DNA from: Pseudomonas paeninsulae
GTDB taxonomy: Bacteria > Pseudomonadota > Gammaproteobacteria > Pseudomonadales > Pseudomonadaceae
Reading direction: 5' to 3'
Length of the DNA: 64,000 nucleotides
NCBI RefSeq assembly: GCF_035621475.1
Contig: NZ_CP141799.1
Span: 2,716,501 to 2,780,500 of the forward strand
Shown here: in pieces, positions 45,811 through 55,293 of the stretch
Layout: the number at the start of each line of letters is the position of its first letter
How positions within the stretch are numbered: position 1 is the stretch's first letter
Position numbers and translations under genes: made by a program
The notes under the pieces: generated by a model
Databases searched by the model: none
What the model saw: the letters and a program-made list of their open reading frames with translations, nothing else
What the model was told of the DNA's origin: nothing

Positions 45811-47016
45811 TCAGATACGCTCGATAATCGTCGCGATGCCCATGCCGCCGCCCACGCAGAGGGTGGCCAGGCCATAGCGCAACTGGCGCTTCTCCAACTC
45901 ATCAAGCAGGGTGCCGAGGATCGCGCAGCCGGTAGCCCCTAGCGGGTGGCCCATGGCGATGGAGCCGCCGTTGACGTTGACCTTGTCCTCGCTCACGCCC
46001 ATGTCCTTCATGAACTTCATCACCACCGAGGCAAAAGCTTCGTTGACCTCAAACAGATCGATGTCGCTGATAGTCAAGCCGGCCTTGGCCAGCGCCTTGC
46101 GCGTAGCCGGTGCCGGGCCGGTGAGCATGATGGTCGGGTCGGTGCCGATCACTGCCGTAGCGACGATGCGCGCCCGCGGCTGCAAACCCAGTTCCTTGCC
46201 CTTGGCCGCGCTGCCGATCAGCATCAGCGCCGAGCCGTCGACTATGCCGGAGCTGTTGCCTGGGGTGTGCACGTGGTTGATCTGCTCGACATGGCTGTAG
46301 ACCCGCAGTGCGGTGCTGTCGAAGCCCATCTGCCCCATCATCTCGAAGCTCGGCTTGAGCTTGCCCAGGCCCTCCAGGGTGCTGTCGCCGCGAATGAATT
46401 CATCGTGAGCGAGCAGCACGATACCGTTCTGGTCGGTCACCGGGATCAGCGTCTTGTCGAACGAGCCATCGGCACGCGCGCGCGCCGCCTTCTGCTGTGA
46501 GCGCAGGGCATAGGCGTCGACATCGGCACGGCTGAAGCCCTCCAGGGTGGCGATCAGATCGGCACCGATGCCCTGGGGGGTGAAATGGCTGTGCAGATTG
46601 GTCGCTGGGTCCATGACCCAGGCGCCGCCATCGGAGCCCATGGGCACGCGCGACATCGACTCGACGCCGCCCACTACCACCAGGTCCTCGAAACCGGAGC
46701 GCACTTTCATCGCGCCCAGGTTCACCGCCTCCAGGCCCGATGCGCAGAAGCGATTGAGCTGCATGCCCGAGACACTGACGTCCCAGTCGGCGACCATGGC
46801 GGCTGTCTTGGCGATATCGGCGCCCTGGTCACCCACAGGGGTCACACAGCCGAGCACGATGTCATCGACCTGGCTGGTATCCAGGTTGTTGCGCACTTGC
46901 AGGGCGTTGAGCAGACCAGCGACCAGGTTGACTGGTTTAACGCTGTAGAGCGCGCCGTCTTTCTTGCCTTTGCCGCGGGGCGTGCGCACCGCATCGAAAA
47001 TAAATGCTTCGGTCAT
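45811..47016 (-). CDS. Acetyl-CoA C-acyltransferase (thiolase)
   Basis: A 401-residue thiolase completing beta-oxidation. The acylated Cys91 lies in [22 protein letters not shown] is near 335, GHPLGATG near 365 and the C-terminal CVGGGMG carries the second Cys. ATG at 47016 follows GAGGA; upstream codons to 47163 are not family-like. Order thiolase then fadB-like resembles PA1736-PA1737. Full family length. Confidence 0.94.
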   Translation of the reverse strand: MTEAFIFDAVRTPRGKGKKDGALYSVKPVNLVAGLLNALQVRNNLDTSQVDDIVLGCVTPVGDQGADIAKTAAMVADWDVSVSGMQLNRFCASGLEAVNLGAMKVRSGFEDLVVVGGVESMSRVPMGSDGGAWVMDPATNLHSHFTPQGIGADLIATLEGFSRADVDAYALRSQQKAARARADGSFDKTLIPVTDQNGIVLLAHDEFIRGDSTLEGLGKLKPSFEMMGQMGFDSTALRVYSHVEQINHVHTPGNSSGIVDGSALMLIGSAAKGKELGLQPRARIVATAVIGTDPTIMLTGPAPATRKALAKAGLTISDIDLFEVNEAFASVVMKFMKDMGVSEDKVNVNGGSIAMGHPLGATGCAILGTLLDELEKRQLRYGLATLCVGGGMGIATIIERI

Positions 47017-47540
47017 GGCGTCCTCAAATTTCCAGCGGAGGGATAGATAGTGGCGCGTCGTTAGCTGACAGGCGGCTGTCGGGCTTCGGCAAGTAGAGCG
47101 ACCCTGGGTCCGGCAGACTCCCGGAACAAGATTGCGCCAGTTATTGATGAGTGGCTCTACCATACCCTCAGCCTAACCAAGCTCAATGACCGAAGTGCTC
47201 AGGCACATTGACCACTCTGCTCAGACGAACGGTCACCTGCTGGCGTTATGCAGGCACAGGCCGGTCTAATGGCTCTGGCTCAAGGGTTGCTCAGGCTCTT
47301 TGCCGAACCAGACATAACTCAATGTTTCAGATTTTAAGCGGCTAGCAACCAAGTCATCTAAGCGATCTGTGACATGCACCCTAGAGTTAGCATGACTACA
47401 CGGAAATAGAGCTACATAAGTAGGTGCCGCCGTCGGGTTTTGCCGGGGTGGTTTTTCAGTCCACGCCCAGGCGTGACGCTGCAGCCCGTCAGGTCTTTAG
47501 AGCGGGTATTCGACGCCACACCAACAAAAACAAAAGGCAG
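47017..47540. other. Gap upstream of the thiolase operon
   Basis: No gene before the tiny ORF at 47547. Bases 47068-47088 contain GACAGGCGGCTGTCGGGCTT, a relative of the arms of the inverted repeat at 52417-52510. Confidence 0.5.
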
Positions 47541-47546
47541 ATGGCC

Positions 47547-47642
47547 ATGTTCAAACAGCCAAAAATCCGGCAAGCGAGTCTGATCGTATTCGCCACGGCC
47601 TTGATCCTGATTCTTCCCAACCTGACCCGCCTGGTCGGCTGA
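47547..47642 (+). CDS. 31-residue small membrane peptide
   Basis: MFKQPKIRQASLIVFATALI then LILPNLTRLVG: a basic N-terminus and one transmembrane helix. AAGG lies nine bases before this ATG (another ATG two codons earlier at 47541 sits too close to it). The charge pattern and helix length suggest a genuine small inner-membrane protein rather than chance, but function is unknown. It precedes the rhodanese gene by 170 bases. Confidence 0.55.
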   Translation: MFKQPKIRQASLIVFATALILILPNLTRLVG

Positions 47643-47813
47643 CCACTTCCCCGTCCAGTTGCTGTGTGCCGCATAAAGCGCGGCAACGCAGCACGGCACT
47701 GGCAAGGGTGGCAGCCATGGCCAGATCAAACACTGGCAACGCCGGCGCTTGCGCTCGGGCATTTTCAATTATGCTAAGGCCTCGATGATCGATATTTCCC
47801 CGAGGAGTTCTGC

Positions 47814-48173
47814 ATGCGTGTCTTGGCTACCGTTCTGGCACTGTTACTCAGCTTGCCGCTTGCCGCAGATGAAATCTCGCTACAGCGCGCTGTTATTGCA
47901 CTGCAAACACCTGACGCGGTGCTGATTGATGTACGCACTGCAGAAGAATTCTCCGCCGGCGCCCGGCCAGGAGCCAGCCGTATTGGCCATGAGCAGATCG
48001 CTACGCAGATTACCGCCTTGGTCCCCGATAAAAACACGCCCATCGTGCTCTATTGCCGCAGCGGCAGGCGCTCGGCAATCGCTCAGGACAGCCTGGCGCA
48101 ACTGGGTTATCGCAACGTGATCAACGCTGGCGGCTACGACCAGCTGAAGCAGGCTCTGGCCCAGAAAAATTGA
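47814..48173 (+). CDS. Periplasmic rhodanese-like sulfurtransferase
   Basis: A 119-residue single rhodanese domain with a signal peptide (MRVLATVLALLLSLPLAA). The active-site loop is LYCRSGRRS, with the catalytic Cys near residue 82; LIDVRTAEEFSAGARPGA is the family's N-terminal motif. GAGGAG precedes ATG 47814. Its stop overlaps the next gene's TTG start (TTGA), so the two are coupled. Periplasmic single-domain rhodaneses are PspE-like. Partner, by linkage, is the cytochrome c protein. Confidence 0.88.
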   Translation: MRVLATVLALLLSLPLAADEISLQRAVIALQTPDAVLIDVRTAEEFSAGARPGASRIGHEQIATQITALVPDKNTPIVLYCRSGRRSAIAQDSLAQLGYRNVINAGGYDQLKQALAQKN

Positions 48174-49000
48174 ATCTGCGGGTAGTGCTGCTTGCCTTGC
48201 TGACCCTGAGTAGCGCCACGCAGAGCGCCGAGTTGCGACTGCAGCTCGGCAGCGCCAGCCGGATCTGGAGCAGCGCCGAATTACTCGCCCACCCTCAGGC
48301 CCAGCACATCGAGATTTCCGATGACGTCAGCTACAAGCGCGTCATGAGCTACCGCGCGGTGCCGCTGGCGGCGCTGCTCGACGGCGTGCAACCCGGCGAT
48401 CATCTACAGGTAGTGGCACTCGATGGTTTTGCCGCAGAACTGCCGGCGGCCGCCGTGCTCAACCAAAGCGGCGCGCAGGCCTGGCTGGCGGTGGAAGATC
48501 CGGCTATGCCCTGGCCACCCCTGGCGACCGGCAAACCCAGTGCCGGGCCGTTTTATCTGGTCTGGCAACACCCGGCGGCCAGTCATATCGGCCCGGAGCA
48601 GTGGCCGTTTCAGGTCGCACGCATCCGCAAGCTGGCGGCAGTGGCCGAGCGCTTTCCACAATTACTGCCCGCCGCCGATGCTCCTGCGCAGGTGCAGGCC
48701 GGCTTCGTGCAGTACCAGAAGCACTGCATGGCCTGTCATCGCCTGAACACTGCCGGTGACTCGCAATTTGGCCCCGACCTGAATGTGCCGCATAACCCGA
48801 CCGAGTATTTCACGGCTGATTTTCTCCACATCTATATCCGCAACCCGCAGCATGTGCGGCGCTGGCCGCAAGGCCGGATGCCGGGGTTCGCAGAGGCGGT
48901 ATTGAGCGATGCCGAACTGGCGCAGCTACTCGACTATCTGCGGCATATGGCTGGACGCAAGGTGCCGAAGGGTAACGTGAAGGCTACTGCTCCTGGTTAA
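48170..49000 (+). CDS. SUOX-fold domain / cytochrome c fusion protein
   Basis: A 276-residue secreted protein (from TTG 48170; signal MNLRVVLLALLTLSSATQSA). Residues about 25-165 resemble the beta-rich part of sulfite-oxidase/YedY-type molybdopterin folds (VMSYRAVPLAALLDGVQPGD, VVALDGFAAELP) but lack the molybdenum-ligating Cys region. A cytochrome c domain follows (about 180-260) with CMACH heme site and an axial-type Met in GRMPGFAEAV. ATG codons further in would lose the signal peptide. It overlaps the rhodanese gene by four bases. A redox protein of unknown substrate. Confidence 0.75.
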   Translation: MNLRVVLLALLTLSSATQSAELRLQLGSASRIWSSAELLAHPQAQHIEISDDVSYKRVMSYRAVPLAALLDGVQPGDHLQVVALDGFAAELPAAAVLNQSGAQAWLAVEDPAMPWPPLATGKPSAGPFYLVWQHPAASHIGPEQWPFQVARIRKLAAVAERFPQLLPAADAPAQVQAGFVQYQKHCMACHRLNTAGDSQFGPDLNVPHNPTEYFTADFLHIYIRNPQHVRRWPQGRMPGFAEAVLSDAELAQLLDYLRHMAGRKVPKGNVKATAPG

Positions 49001-49106
49001 ATGCACAACAGCCGATGCCGGCGGTGGGCACGACGCCCCCACCCGAGCAAATGAAACACCAGCCCATGCGCCAGGATTACGTTCTGCGCAGCAAATCTGC
49101 CAACGG

Positions 49107-49755
49107 CTACTCCCAGTAATCGCCTGGCGCTTCCGCTAGTTGGCCGAGCCGTGCGCTCAGGCCACCGCATCTCTGCTGACGAATTTCTTCGAAATAGGTA
49201 TCGCCTTCACGGACGCGCAAACAGCTCGGCACCTCAAAGCTGTCCGCTTGGTAGACCCGCAAATCCAGCGGCATACCGACCGACAGGTTGCTGCGGATGG
49301 TCGAGTCGAAGGAAATCAACGCGAAACGCAGCGCCAGCTGCAGAGACGTCTGGTAACTCAGCGCGCGATCGAGGATCGGCTAGCCGTATTTGCTGTTTCC
49401 AGTCTGGAAGGACGGGGCGTCCTTGGTAGAGGCGATGAAGCGGCCCTGCGGATAGAGGTTATAGAGGCAGGGGGCATAACCGTGGATCTGTCCACCGAGC
49501 AGAAACGAGCAGCCCAGTTCTATACCCTGAGTCAGGGTGGCGCCGCCACCGCGGGCCAACACTTCGCGCAGGGTATCGCCCACCAAGGTCGCAGCGGAAA
49601 CAGGTTCGATACACCGTGAAAATGTTCGCCGCCCCCTCCAGGCGATGGCGCAGCAGGCTGATCACCGACTGCGAAGTAGCCAGATCGCCGGCGCTTTGCA
49701 GGGCGACCAAACGCTCGCCGGGCGTCACGCACTGCCATGCGGCAGTGCCGTGCAT
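49107..49755 (-). pseudogene. Broken proteasome-type protease (COG3484-like)
   Basis: Three pieces of one protein can be joined. 49755 downward gives ERLVALQSAGDLATSQSVIS, the family's second strand, but without the first 30 residues that carry the catalytic N-terminus. A frameshift near 49610 moves to VGDTLREVLARGGGATLTQG, LGCSFLLGGQIHGYAPCLYN. At 49380-49382 a TAG stands where Lys is expected in YG(K)PILDRALSYQ, and the same frame continues ALRFALISFDSTIRSN, DSFEVPSCLRVREGD, to GDYWE at 49107. So: 5' truncation, one frameshift, one nonsense codon. The lost 5' end abuts the amidotransferase gene. Confidence 0.82.
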
Positions 49756-49756
49756 C

Positions 49757-50464
49757 TCAAGCCAACGCCAGCTTCAACCAATGCCGATAGAAACCTTCGG
49801 CCACCTGATTGAGGGCGGCTATTTTGCCCGGCAAATCATCAAGCATCTGCGCCTGGCTTTGCTGGCTGGGCTGATGCTCATCGAGCAGATGCAGCCAGTC
49901 GCCGAGCCATTGCCGCACTAACGCCTCGGTCATTTCCGGGTGCCCCTGCATAGCGAAAATCTTCTCACCCCAGCTGAACGCCTGATTGTCACACCAGGGG
50001 CTACTCAACAACGGCTGGGCGCCCTGCGGTAGGCCGAAGGTGTCACCGTGCCACTGGAAGACCGGAAACTGCTGTGGCACATGGGCCAACCAGGGACTCG
50101 CTACGGCCCCGTGCACCTGCTCGAGCAACTGCCAACCGCTCTCGGTGTAAGGCATACGGCTGATTTCGGCGCCCAACGCCTTGGCCAGCAACTGACCACC
50201 CAGGCAGTGGCCGATCAGGGGAATATCGCGCCGGATGAAATGCTGCAGCGCCGTTACTTCGGTAGCCAGCCAGGGCAAGGGATCGTTGATGCTCATGGGG
50301 CCACCCATGATCGCCACAGCCTTGGGGCGATCCAGGTCAATGCCTTCCAGTTCGCCAAGATCGACCCGTAGCGTATGAAAATCCAGCCGCGCCTCATCCA
50401 GCACCTTGGCTAAATGGCCCGGCGGACAATAATCGATGTGGGTCAAAATCAGGATATCGCTCAT
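49757..50464 (-). CDS. Class I glutamine amidotransferase-like protein
   Basis: A 235-residue GATase1-type protein: SDILILTHIDYCPPG, then VAIMGGPMSIND, the nucleophile C87 in PLIGHCLGGQLLA and KIFAMQGHPEM with His and Glu. GGAGG stands six bases before ATG 50464. Related to YfeJ-type enzymes; glutamine hydrolysis partner not adjacent. Its end touches the broken protease, the probable break point of that decay. Confidence 0.88.
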   Translation of the reverse strand: MSDILILTHIDYCPPGHLAKVLDEARLDFHTLRVDLGELEGIDLDRPKAVAIMGGPMSINDPLPWLATEVTALQHFIRRDIPLIGHCLGGQLLAKALGAEISRMPYTESGWQLLEQVHGAVASPWLAHVPQQFPVFQWHGDTFGLPQGAQPLLSSPWCDNQAFSWGEKIFAMQGHPEMTEALVRQWLGDWLHLLDEHQPSQQSQAQMLDDLPGKIAALNQVAEGFYRHWLKLALA

Positions 50465-50587
50465 TAACAGCCTCCGCCGCCAAGTCTGCAGCAAAGCGGA
50501 TGCTCGGGTCGAGAGGGCAATAGCGAAAGATAAGCGCATCGGCCAGTCAGAAACCGGCCGATGCTCATGGCGGAAGCTAACTGGCTA

Positions 50588-50929
50588 TCAAGGTTGCAGG
50601 CCTTTGACCTCCTGCGTCACACCCCAACCGTCCAATTTTCCGCCAAGCGGGGCCACGACCGACTCCAGGTCATGTTCGAAGTCGCCAATGCCGTGGTAGG
50701 TCGCATACATCACTTTGCTCACTTGCAGGTGCCAGGCGCCGTCATCACGCTCGGTGACCAAGGCATGCAAGGACTCGCCACGAAAGTTTCTGGTCGCCAT
50801 GCGTGCCCGCTCCTCATCCGGGAAAATGGCGTAGAACTCGATGGGATGGAAGCTGGTGAAGTCGAAACCACCTTCTTTCATCCGCCGCAAAACTCCGTTA
50901 CTGACATCATCGTGCAAGGCTGTGCTCAT
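50588..50929 (-). CDS. Ribonuclease E inhibitor RraB family protein
   Basis: A 113-residue acidic cytoplasmic protein of the RraB family (PF06877): HDDVSNGVLRRMKEGGFDF, HPIEFYAIFPDEERARM, HALVTERDDGAWHLQVSKVM and a terminal GWGV. RraB binds RNase E and alters its activity in E. coli (established). GGAG precedes ATG 50929. Full length for the family. Confidence 0.88.
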   Translation of the reverse strand: MSTALHDDVSNGVLRRMKEGGFDFTSFHPIEFYAIFPDEERARMATRNFRGESLHALVTERDDGAWHLQVSKVMYATYHGIGDFEHDLESVVAPLGGKLDGWGVTQEVKGLQP

Positions 50930-51297
50930 GAAGTGATCTCCTCAGCGATGGAAGGATTAACTGCTTTCCCATTGCAACCGCCATAACCACGACGGTGTTG
51001 CGACACCTGTAACCATGCCGCCCGAGATTCAAGCAAGGAGCTGCTTGATGTGTCATAAGCCAGACCTGAAGACAGGGCTGGTCGACGATGCGCCATTCAG
51101 AGCGAATAGCGCGAAGCTGTCGATTGCAGAGTAGCGCGAAGCAGAAAGATTTGCAGGACCAAAAGACAACTTGTGACAAAACCGGCGACCGTCAGCAGGT
51201 TGTCGGGTTTAGCGGTAATCGGCGCAACATTGCAAGCGCAGCCCGGATTCAGGCTGGTTACGGGCTGTTCGGAGCATCACGCTGCGCTGTGTCATGG
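50930..51297. other. Gap upstream of rraB-like gene
   Basis: No supportable gene. Long frames across this stretch are antisense or lack ribosome sites. Confidence 0.5.
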
Positions 51298-51441
51298 CTA
51301 GCCAGCCAGGGCGAGGTCTTCGGCCTTGAGCCTGACGCCCAGATATTTGAGGACCGCCACGACGAAACGCTGGCTGCTCAGCATGGGCGTATTGACGTAA
51401 GGCGGCATCAATACGCCGCCGGCAATCAGGGCGTTGTTCAT
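51298..51441 (-). CDS. Possible 47-residue protein coupled to the esterase gene
   Basis: MNNALIAGGVLMPPYVNTPM followed by LSSQRFVVAVLKYLGVRLKA and EDLALAG. Its ATG directly follows the TGA stop of the esterase gene (TGAATG), and GGGAACGGGGC lies upstream, so it is placed for coupled translation. No family recognised; it could be a small protein of the esterase operon or a leftover of a longer gene. Confidence 0.45.
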   Translation of the reverse strand: MNNALIAGGVLMPPYVNTPMLSSQRFVVAVLKYLGVRLKAEDLALAG

Positions 51442-52371
51442 TCAGCAGCCCCGTTCCCGCAAGAAGTGTACGACCCGATCGAGGGCGAAATCCGCCGCAT
51501 TGAGCAGGCCGGCGTGGGCCTGGAACACATGCCACAGCCCCGGGTAACGCTCCAGACGCACGCTCACCCCCGCCGCCTCAGCCTGTTCGGCGAAGCGCAG
51601 GCTGTCATTGAGCAACAATTCATCCTCACCTACCTGAATCAACAGCGGCGCCAGGCCGACCAGGTCGGCGAACAGCGGCGACAGTCCCGGATCGTTGCGC
51701 GGGATATGCGCCGGACAATACAAACCGATCGCCTGCTCGATCCACTCGGGATGGAGCAACGGGTCACCCGCCGCCGGGCTGTGCAACTGCTGGCAGGTGT
51801 AGTCGGTGACCGGCGAAAAGCACACCAATGCCGCCGGCTGTGCCTGCCCCAAATCGCGCAGATGCAGGCTGGTAATCAGACTCAGGTTGCCGCCCGCGGA
51901 ATCGCCGCCGATGACGATCTGCTCGGCGGTGTACCCGGCCGTCAACAGCGCCTGATAGGCCGCCAGCGCATCGTCACGTGCCGCCGGATACGGAAACTCC
52001 GGGGCCAGACTGTAATCCAGGGCACACACCTCGATCTGGCCACGCTTGGCCAGACTGGTGCAAATCGCTCTATGGGTATGCGGCCCGCCGATCAGGTAGG
52101 CGCCACCATGCAGATACAGCAACACGCAGCCATTGGCCTGCAGCGGACGATGCCACTCGCAGGGCCGTCCGCCGAGGGTTGCAACGCTGCGTTTGACCCC
52201 AGGCTGCGGCGGACTTGCTGCCGTCAGCAGGCTAAGCAGCGCACGCTGCCCGGCAATCGGCATCGGCGGGCGCACCAGGCCACGGAACAAAACCCGCAGC
52301 GCGCCACGCAGCAGGCGGCGCAAAACGGCTTGGTCGGCGGCGGGCGCGGTGAACTCAGCGGCTGCATTCAT
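51442..52371 (-). CDS. Alpha/beta hydrolase (hormone-sensitive-lipase family esterase)
   Basis: A 309-residue HSL-type esterase. HGGAY (88-92, oxyanion hole variant of HGGG), the nucleophile S158 in IGGDSAGGNLS, the acid in QVGEDELLLND and the His in YPGLWHVFQ make a full triad. GGAG lies nine bases before ATG 52371. Acts on short-chain esters in the family. The neighbouring divergent SDR and the inverted repeat between them suggest a shared control region. Confidence 0.88.
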   Translation of the reverse strand: MNAAAEFTAPAADQAVLRRLLRGALRVLFRGLVRPPMPIAGQRALLSLLTAASPPQPGVKRSVATLGGRPCEWHRPLQANGCVLLYLHGGAYLIGGPHTHRAICTSLAKRGQIEVCALDYSLAPEFPYPAARDDALAAYQALLTAGYTAEQIVIGGDSAGGNLSLITSLHLRDLGQAQPAALVCFSPVTDYTCQQLHSPAAGDPLLHPEWIEQAIGLYCPAHIPRNDPGLSPLFADLVGLAPLLIQVGEDELLLNDSLRFAEQAEAAGVSVRLERYPGLWHVFQAHAGLLNAADFALDRVVHFLRERGC

Positions 52372-52712
52372 AGGCGTCAACTCCGGGGCGTGGGTCAGGC
52401 GACGACAGGTCAAGGTCTAGCCGCCTGTCGGACTTAGCACTGTGCTACTGCGCAAAAGCCGGGCTGCCGGACTTTACCTCGCTGAACGGTCAAGTCCGAC
52501 AGGCGGCTAGTGGTCTTGTAGCACTTATACACGCCGAAGATGCCGACCTATACAGGCAACAGATTCTGTTGGTAGACAGGCGATCTCCAGGCTAGATATC
52601 CATGCTCTCTGACGAGCGACTGCTTACCGACAGCGCCTGAGCGAAAACACTCGTGCGTCGTTTCAAATGGCGCACTTAATTCCAGGAATTCAGGTGGGGT
52701 AGAAGACTTTTT
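52372..52712. other. Gap between esterase and SDR genes carrying an inverted repeat
   Basis: Apart from the inverted repeat at 52417-52510 no feature is seen. Confidence 0.5.
52417..52510. repeat. Perfect 19-base inverted repeat
   Basis: CTAGCCGCCTGTCGGACTT (52417-52435) and AAGTCCGACAGGCGGCTAG (52492-52510) are exact inverses 56 bases apart. A relative of the arm lies at about 47068-47088. It may be a REP-like pair or a regulatory dyad. Confidence 0.8.
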
Positions 52713-53597
52713 ATGCAAACTCTTATTGGCAAAACCGCATTCATCACCGGCGCCGCCGAAGGCATCGGTTTTCACATCGCCCGCACGTTTGCGCAGCAGG
52801 GCATGAACGTGATGCTGGCGGACATAGACGCCGTAATGCTGGAGCAGGCGCGGCAGACGCTGACAGATGAGGGCCATAGTGTGGCCGCCGTTGTCTGCGA
52901 TGTGGCGAAACGCGATGCGCTGGAAGCAGCGGCCAAGGCTACCCTGGAATGTTTCGGCAAGGTGCATGTGCTGGTGAACAATGCCGGCGTATCGGTGGCG
53001 GGGCCGCAGGATCGGATTTCAGAAAACAACTGGCGCTGGATTATCGATGTAAACCTGATGGGCGTGGTTTACGGCGCACAGGTTTTTGTTCCGCTGATCA
53101 AGGAGCACGGTGAAGGTGGCCATGTGATCAATGTGGCGTCGGTGGCTGGAACGCTCGGCATACCCTTTGCCGGTCCTTATTGTGCGACTAAAGCGGCGGT
53201 GGTATCGCTCTCGGAGAGTTGGCAAGGGGAGCTCAAATCCGCCGACATTGGCGTTTCAGTGCTCTGCCCGGCGTTTGCCCAGTCCCGTATTTATTGCAGT
53301 GAGCGTAACCGTCAGGCGGAATACGGCGGTGTTCCCGGGCTTAATGCAAAGCCGAGTCCCCGCACCCTGGAGGTCGCGGCCAAGGCGAAAGAGGCGGTAA
53401 CCACGGGTATCGAGACGTTTATCGTGGCCGATCGGTTGCTGGAAGCGGTGTTGAATAACGAACTGTATGTGTTTACCCACCCCCACTACCGGCCGGTGGT
53501 GGAAGGCCGCGGCCAGCAATTGAGCCTGGCCTTTGATGCCGCCGATGCCAGTCCTACACTGCAATGTGTGGAACCGGGTGAAATTACTTCACTGTAA
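52713..53597 (+). CDS. Short-chain dehydrogenase/reductase
   Basis: A 294-residue classical SDR: T12-G13-x3-G17-I18-G19 cofactor motif, NNAG at 89-92 and catalytic S143, Y156, K160 in PYCATK. ADIDA after strand 2 (Asp) suggests NAD preference. Divergent from the esterase, with the 19-base inverted repeat between them. ATG 52713 follows AGGTGGGG weakly. The C-terminal part (PHYRPVVEGRGQQLSLAFDAA) is longer than minimal SDRs, typical of the steroid/long-chain alcohol group. Substrate unknown. Confidence 0.9.
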   Translation: MQTLIGKTAFITGAAEGIGFHIARTFAQQGMNVMLADIDAVMLEQARQTLTDEGHSVAAVVCDVAKRDALEAAAKATLECFGKVHVLVNNAGVSVAGPQDRISENNWRWIIDVNLMGVVYGAQVFVPLIKEHGEGGHVINVASVAGTLGIPFAGPYCATKAAVVSLSESWQGELKSADIGVSVLCPAFAQSRIYCSERNRQAEYGGVPGLNAKPSPRTLEVAAKAKEAVTTGIETFIVADRLLEAVLNNELYVFTHPHYRPVVEGRGQQLSLAFDAADASPTLQCVEPGEITSL

Positions 53598-53993
53598 ATA
53601 CTGCTAAAGGGGCATCAGAGGATCTCGGTTTACCTGACAAGTGGGGGCTGGCCGAACTATTACGCCAAGTCCTCCGCAGCGCAGGGTGCGACACCCGAGA
53701 TTGAGTACGCCGCTCTTGCTGATCAGGCCGAGAAAGCGGCCGTTTGATCAACGCCACCTGGCCTTCAGCGCAAGTCTGCTCACGGCAGCAGCGCAAGGCC
53801 GCGCAGGCGTGGATGACCGCCGATGACTTGAGGGAATCGGCATGTGCTATACATCGAGAGTAGGAAAAAGCAGCGAGGAACGCGCAGTGCCTATACCCAG
53901 CACGGATATCCATGCCGCCCATCAGGCTCTTTGACCGATTCGATTTCAGTCGTGTGGATCTGTCAGAGGCCTTCAACCATAGAGGTCGATCTC
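53598..53993. other. Gap between SDR and small hypothetical gene
   Basis: No supportable gene, repeat or clear hairpin. Confidence 0.5.
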
Positions 53994-54263
53994 ATGACTA
54001 CGATGCAATGCACCCACCGCGACCACATCATTAGCTCTGACGTTGTCGAACACCCAGGCATTCCGACACCCTGGGCTGGCGGCTGCCATATCACCACTCC
54101 GGACGGGCGCACCACCAGGCGGCTACCGCTGCCCTTCGACCAGGCCTTTTTCGCCGAGCTGGAAAGTGCCCAGCGTGCATCCATAGCGCACGGCAAATGG
54201 TTGGTTGACCAATGCCTGGATCAAGGCGTGGCACTCTTCGACAAACCTGCCGCCACGGCCTGA
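53994..54263 (+). CDS. Small hypothetical protein
   Basis: An 89-residue protein, MTTMQCTHRDHIISSDVVEH, with a later TPDGRTTRRLPLPFDQAFFAEL and GKWLVDQCLDQGVALFD. AGAGG lies eight bases before ATG 53994. No membrane segment and no recognised family; possibly orphan. Coding-like composition argues it is real. Confidence 0.55.
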   Translation: MTTMQCTHRDHIISSDVVEHPGIPTPWAGGCHITTPDGRTTRRLPLPFDQAFFAELESAQRASIAHGKWLVDQCLDQGVALFDKPAATA

Positions 54264-54344
54264 TAACCTTGATCGACGGGTATAGCTGGCGACGCGAACA
54301 ACCGCGGGCACTCTCGCTGTGCGTGCGTTCATCGACTGGCTGAG

Positions 54345-54962
54345 TCAAAGGACGTAGAACAGGATCGCGACGAAATGCAGCAAGCTGCCGGCCATGACGA
54401 ACAGGTGCCAGATACCATGCCAATGACGGAAGCGGCTGTCGTAGGCGAAAAAAATAATCCCGACCGTGTAGAAAACGCCACCCGCCGCCAACCAGGCGAA
54501 GCCCGCAGTGCCCAGGGTGGCGAGTAGCGGCTGGACCGCCACCAGGACGATCCAGCCCATCACTGCATAGATCACGATCGACAACACCCGTGCCTCAGAG
54601 CGTGGTTTGATCTCCTGCAGCATGCCAACCAGCGCCAGCAGCCAGACCACCGCGAACAGCGACCAGCCCCAGGGGCCGCGCAAGGTCACCAGGCAGAACG
54701 GCGTGTAGCTACCGGCAATCAGCAGGTAGATCGACAAATGATCGATCTTGCGCATGATCACCTTCGCCCGCCCCTGCACGCTGTGATAGATGGTCGAAAC
54801 GCTGTAGAGCAGCAGCAAGGTGACGCCGTAGATGGCCACACTGACGATCTTCATCGGCTCGCCATCCAGGCTCGCCAGCACCAGCAGCCAGAGCGCCCCG
54901 ATGCACGCCAGCACGGCGCCGACCAGGTGGGTCCAGGCGTTGAATTTTTCCCCGTGATACAT
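54345..54962 (-). CDS. Hemolysin III family protein (TrhA/YqfA-like)
   Basis: A 205-residue seven-helix membrane protein of the hemolysin-III/PAQR group. HGEKFNAWTHLVGAVLA opens it, with YHSV..KIDHLSIYLLIAGSYTPFCLV and the C-terminal HWHGIWHLFVMAGSLLHFVAI; the three His positions of the family's metal site (YH, DH, WH..H) are seen. Function in bacteria is unclear, proposed in membrane homeostasis. ATG 54962 is the family start. Confidence 0.9.
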   Translation of the reverse strand: MYHGEKFNAWTHLVGAVLACIGALWLLVLASLDGEPMKIVSVAIYGVTLLLLYSVSTIYHSVQGRAKVIMRKIDHLSIYLLIAGSYTPFCLVTLRGPWGWSLFAVVWLLALVGMLQEIKPRSEARVLSIVIYAVMGWIVLVAVQPLLATLGTAGFAWLAAGGVFYTVGIIFFAYDSRFRHWHGIWHLFVMAGSLLHFVAILFYVL

Positions 54963-55293
54963 GTGTCAGCAACCTCGGTCTAGCCCGCAGGCACCAGCGC
55001 CCTAGGCTTTTCGCGCAACGCGCTGGTCACTGTAAACGATGCTCTGCAAAAGCATGGCACGCGCGCTTACCGATCAAGTAGCGGAGTCAGCGATTGCCCA
55101 CGCTGCCAGACAGCTTACATGGGCACTCCGCCAGTTTTAGCATCGCTCTAGGTCGGGTCGGGGATCGGGGCACTGACTGCTTTTGTGGGAGGGCCGAGGC
55201 GGCGCGATGCTCTTGCCATCGGAAGGTTTTCGACGCGACAAAACAGCCGAAAAACAGCAGCTAATCCAGTGTTTTGCAGTATTAACAGTCGCC
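54963..55293. other. Gap between hemolysin-III and LTA-synthase-like genes
   Basis: No gene seen. Confidence 0.5.

Noticed and set aside
52548..52967. Minus-strand frame overlapping the SDR
   Set aside because: Shadow of the SDR gene, lacks a start site.
53598..53976. Minus-strand frame of 130 codons
   Set aside because: No homology, no ribosome site; composition not coding-like.
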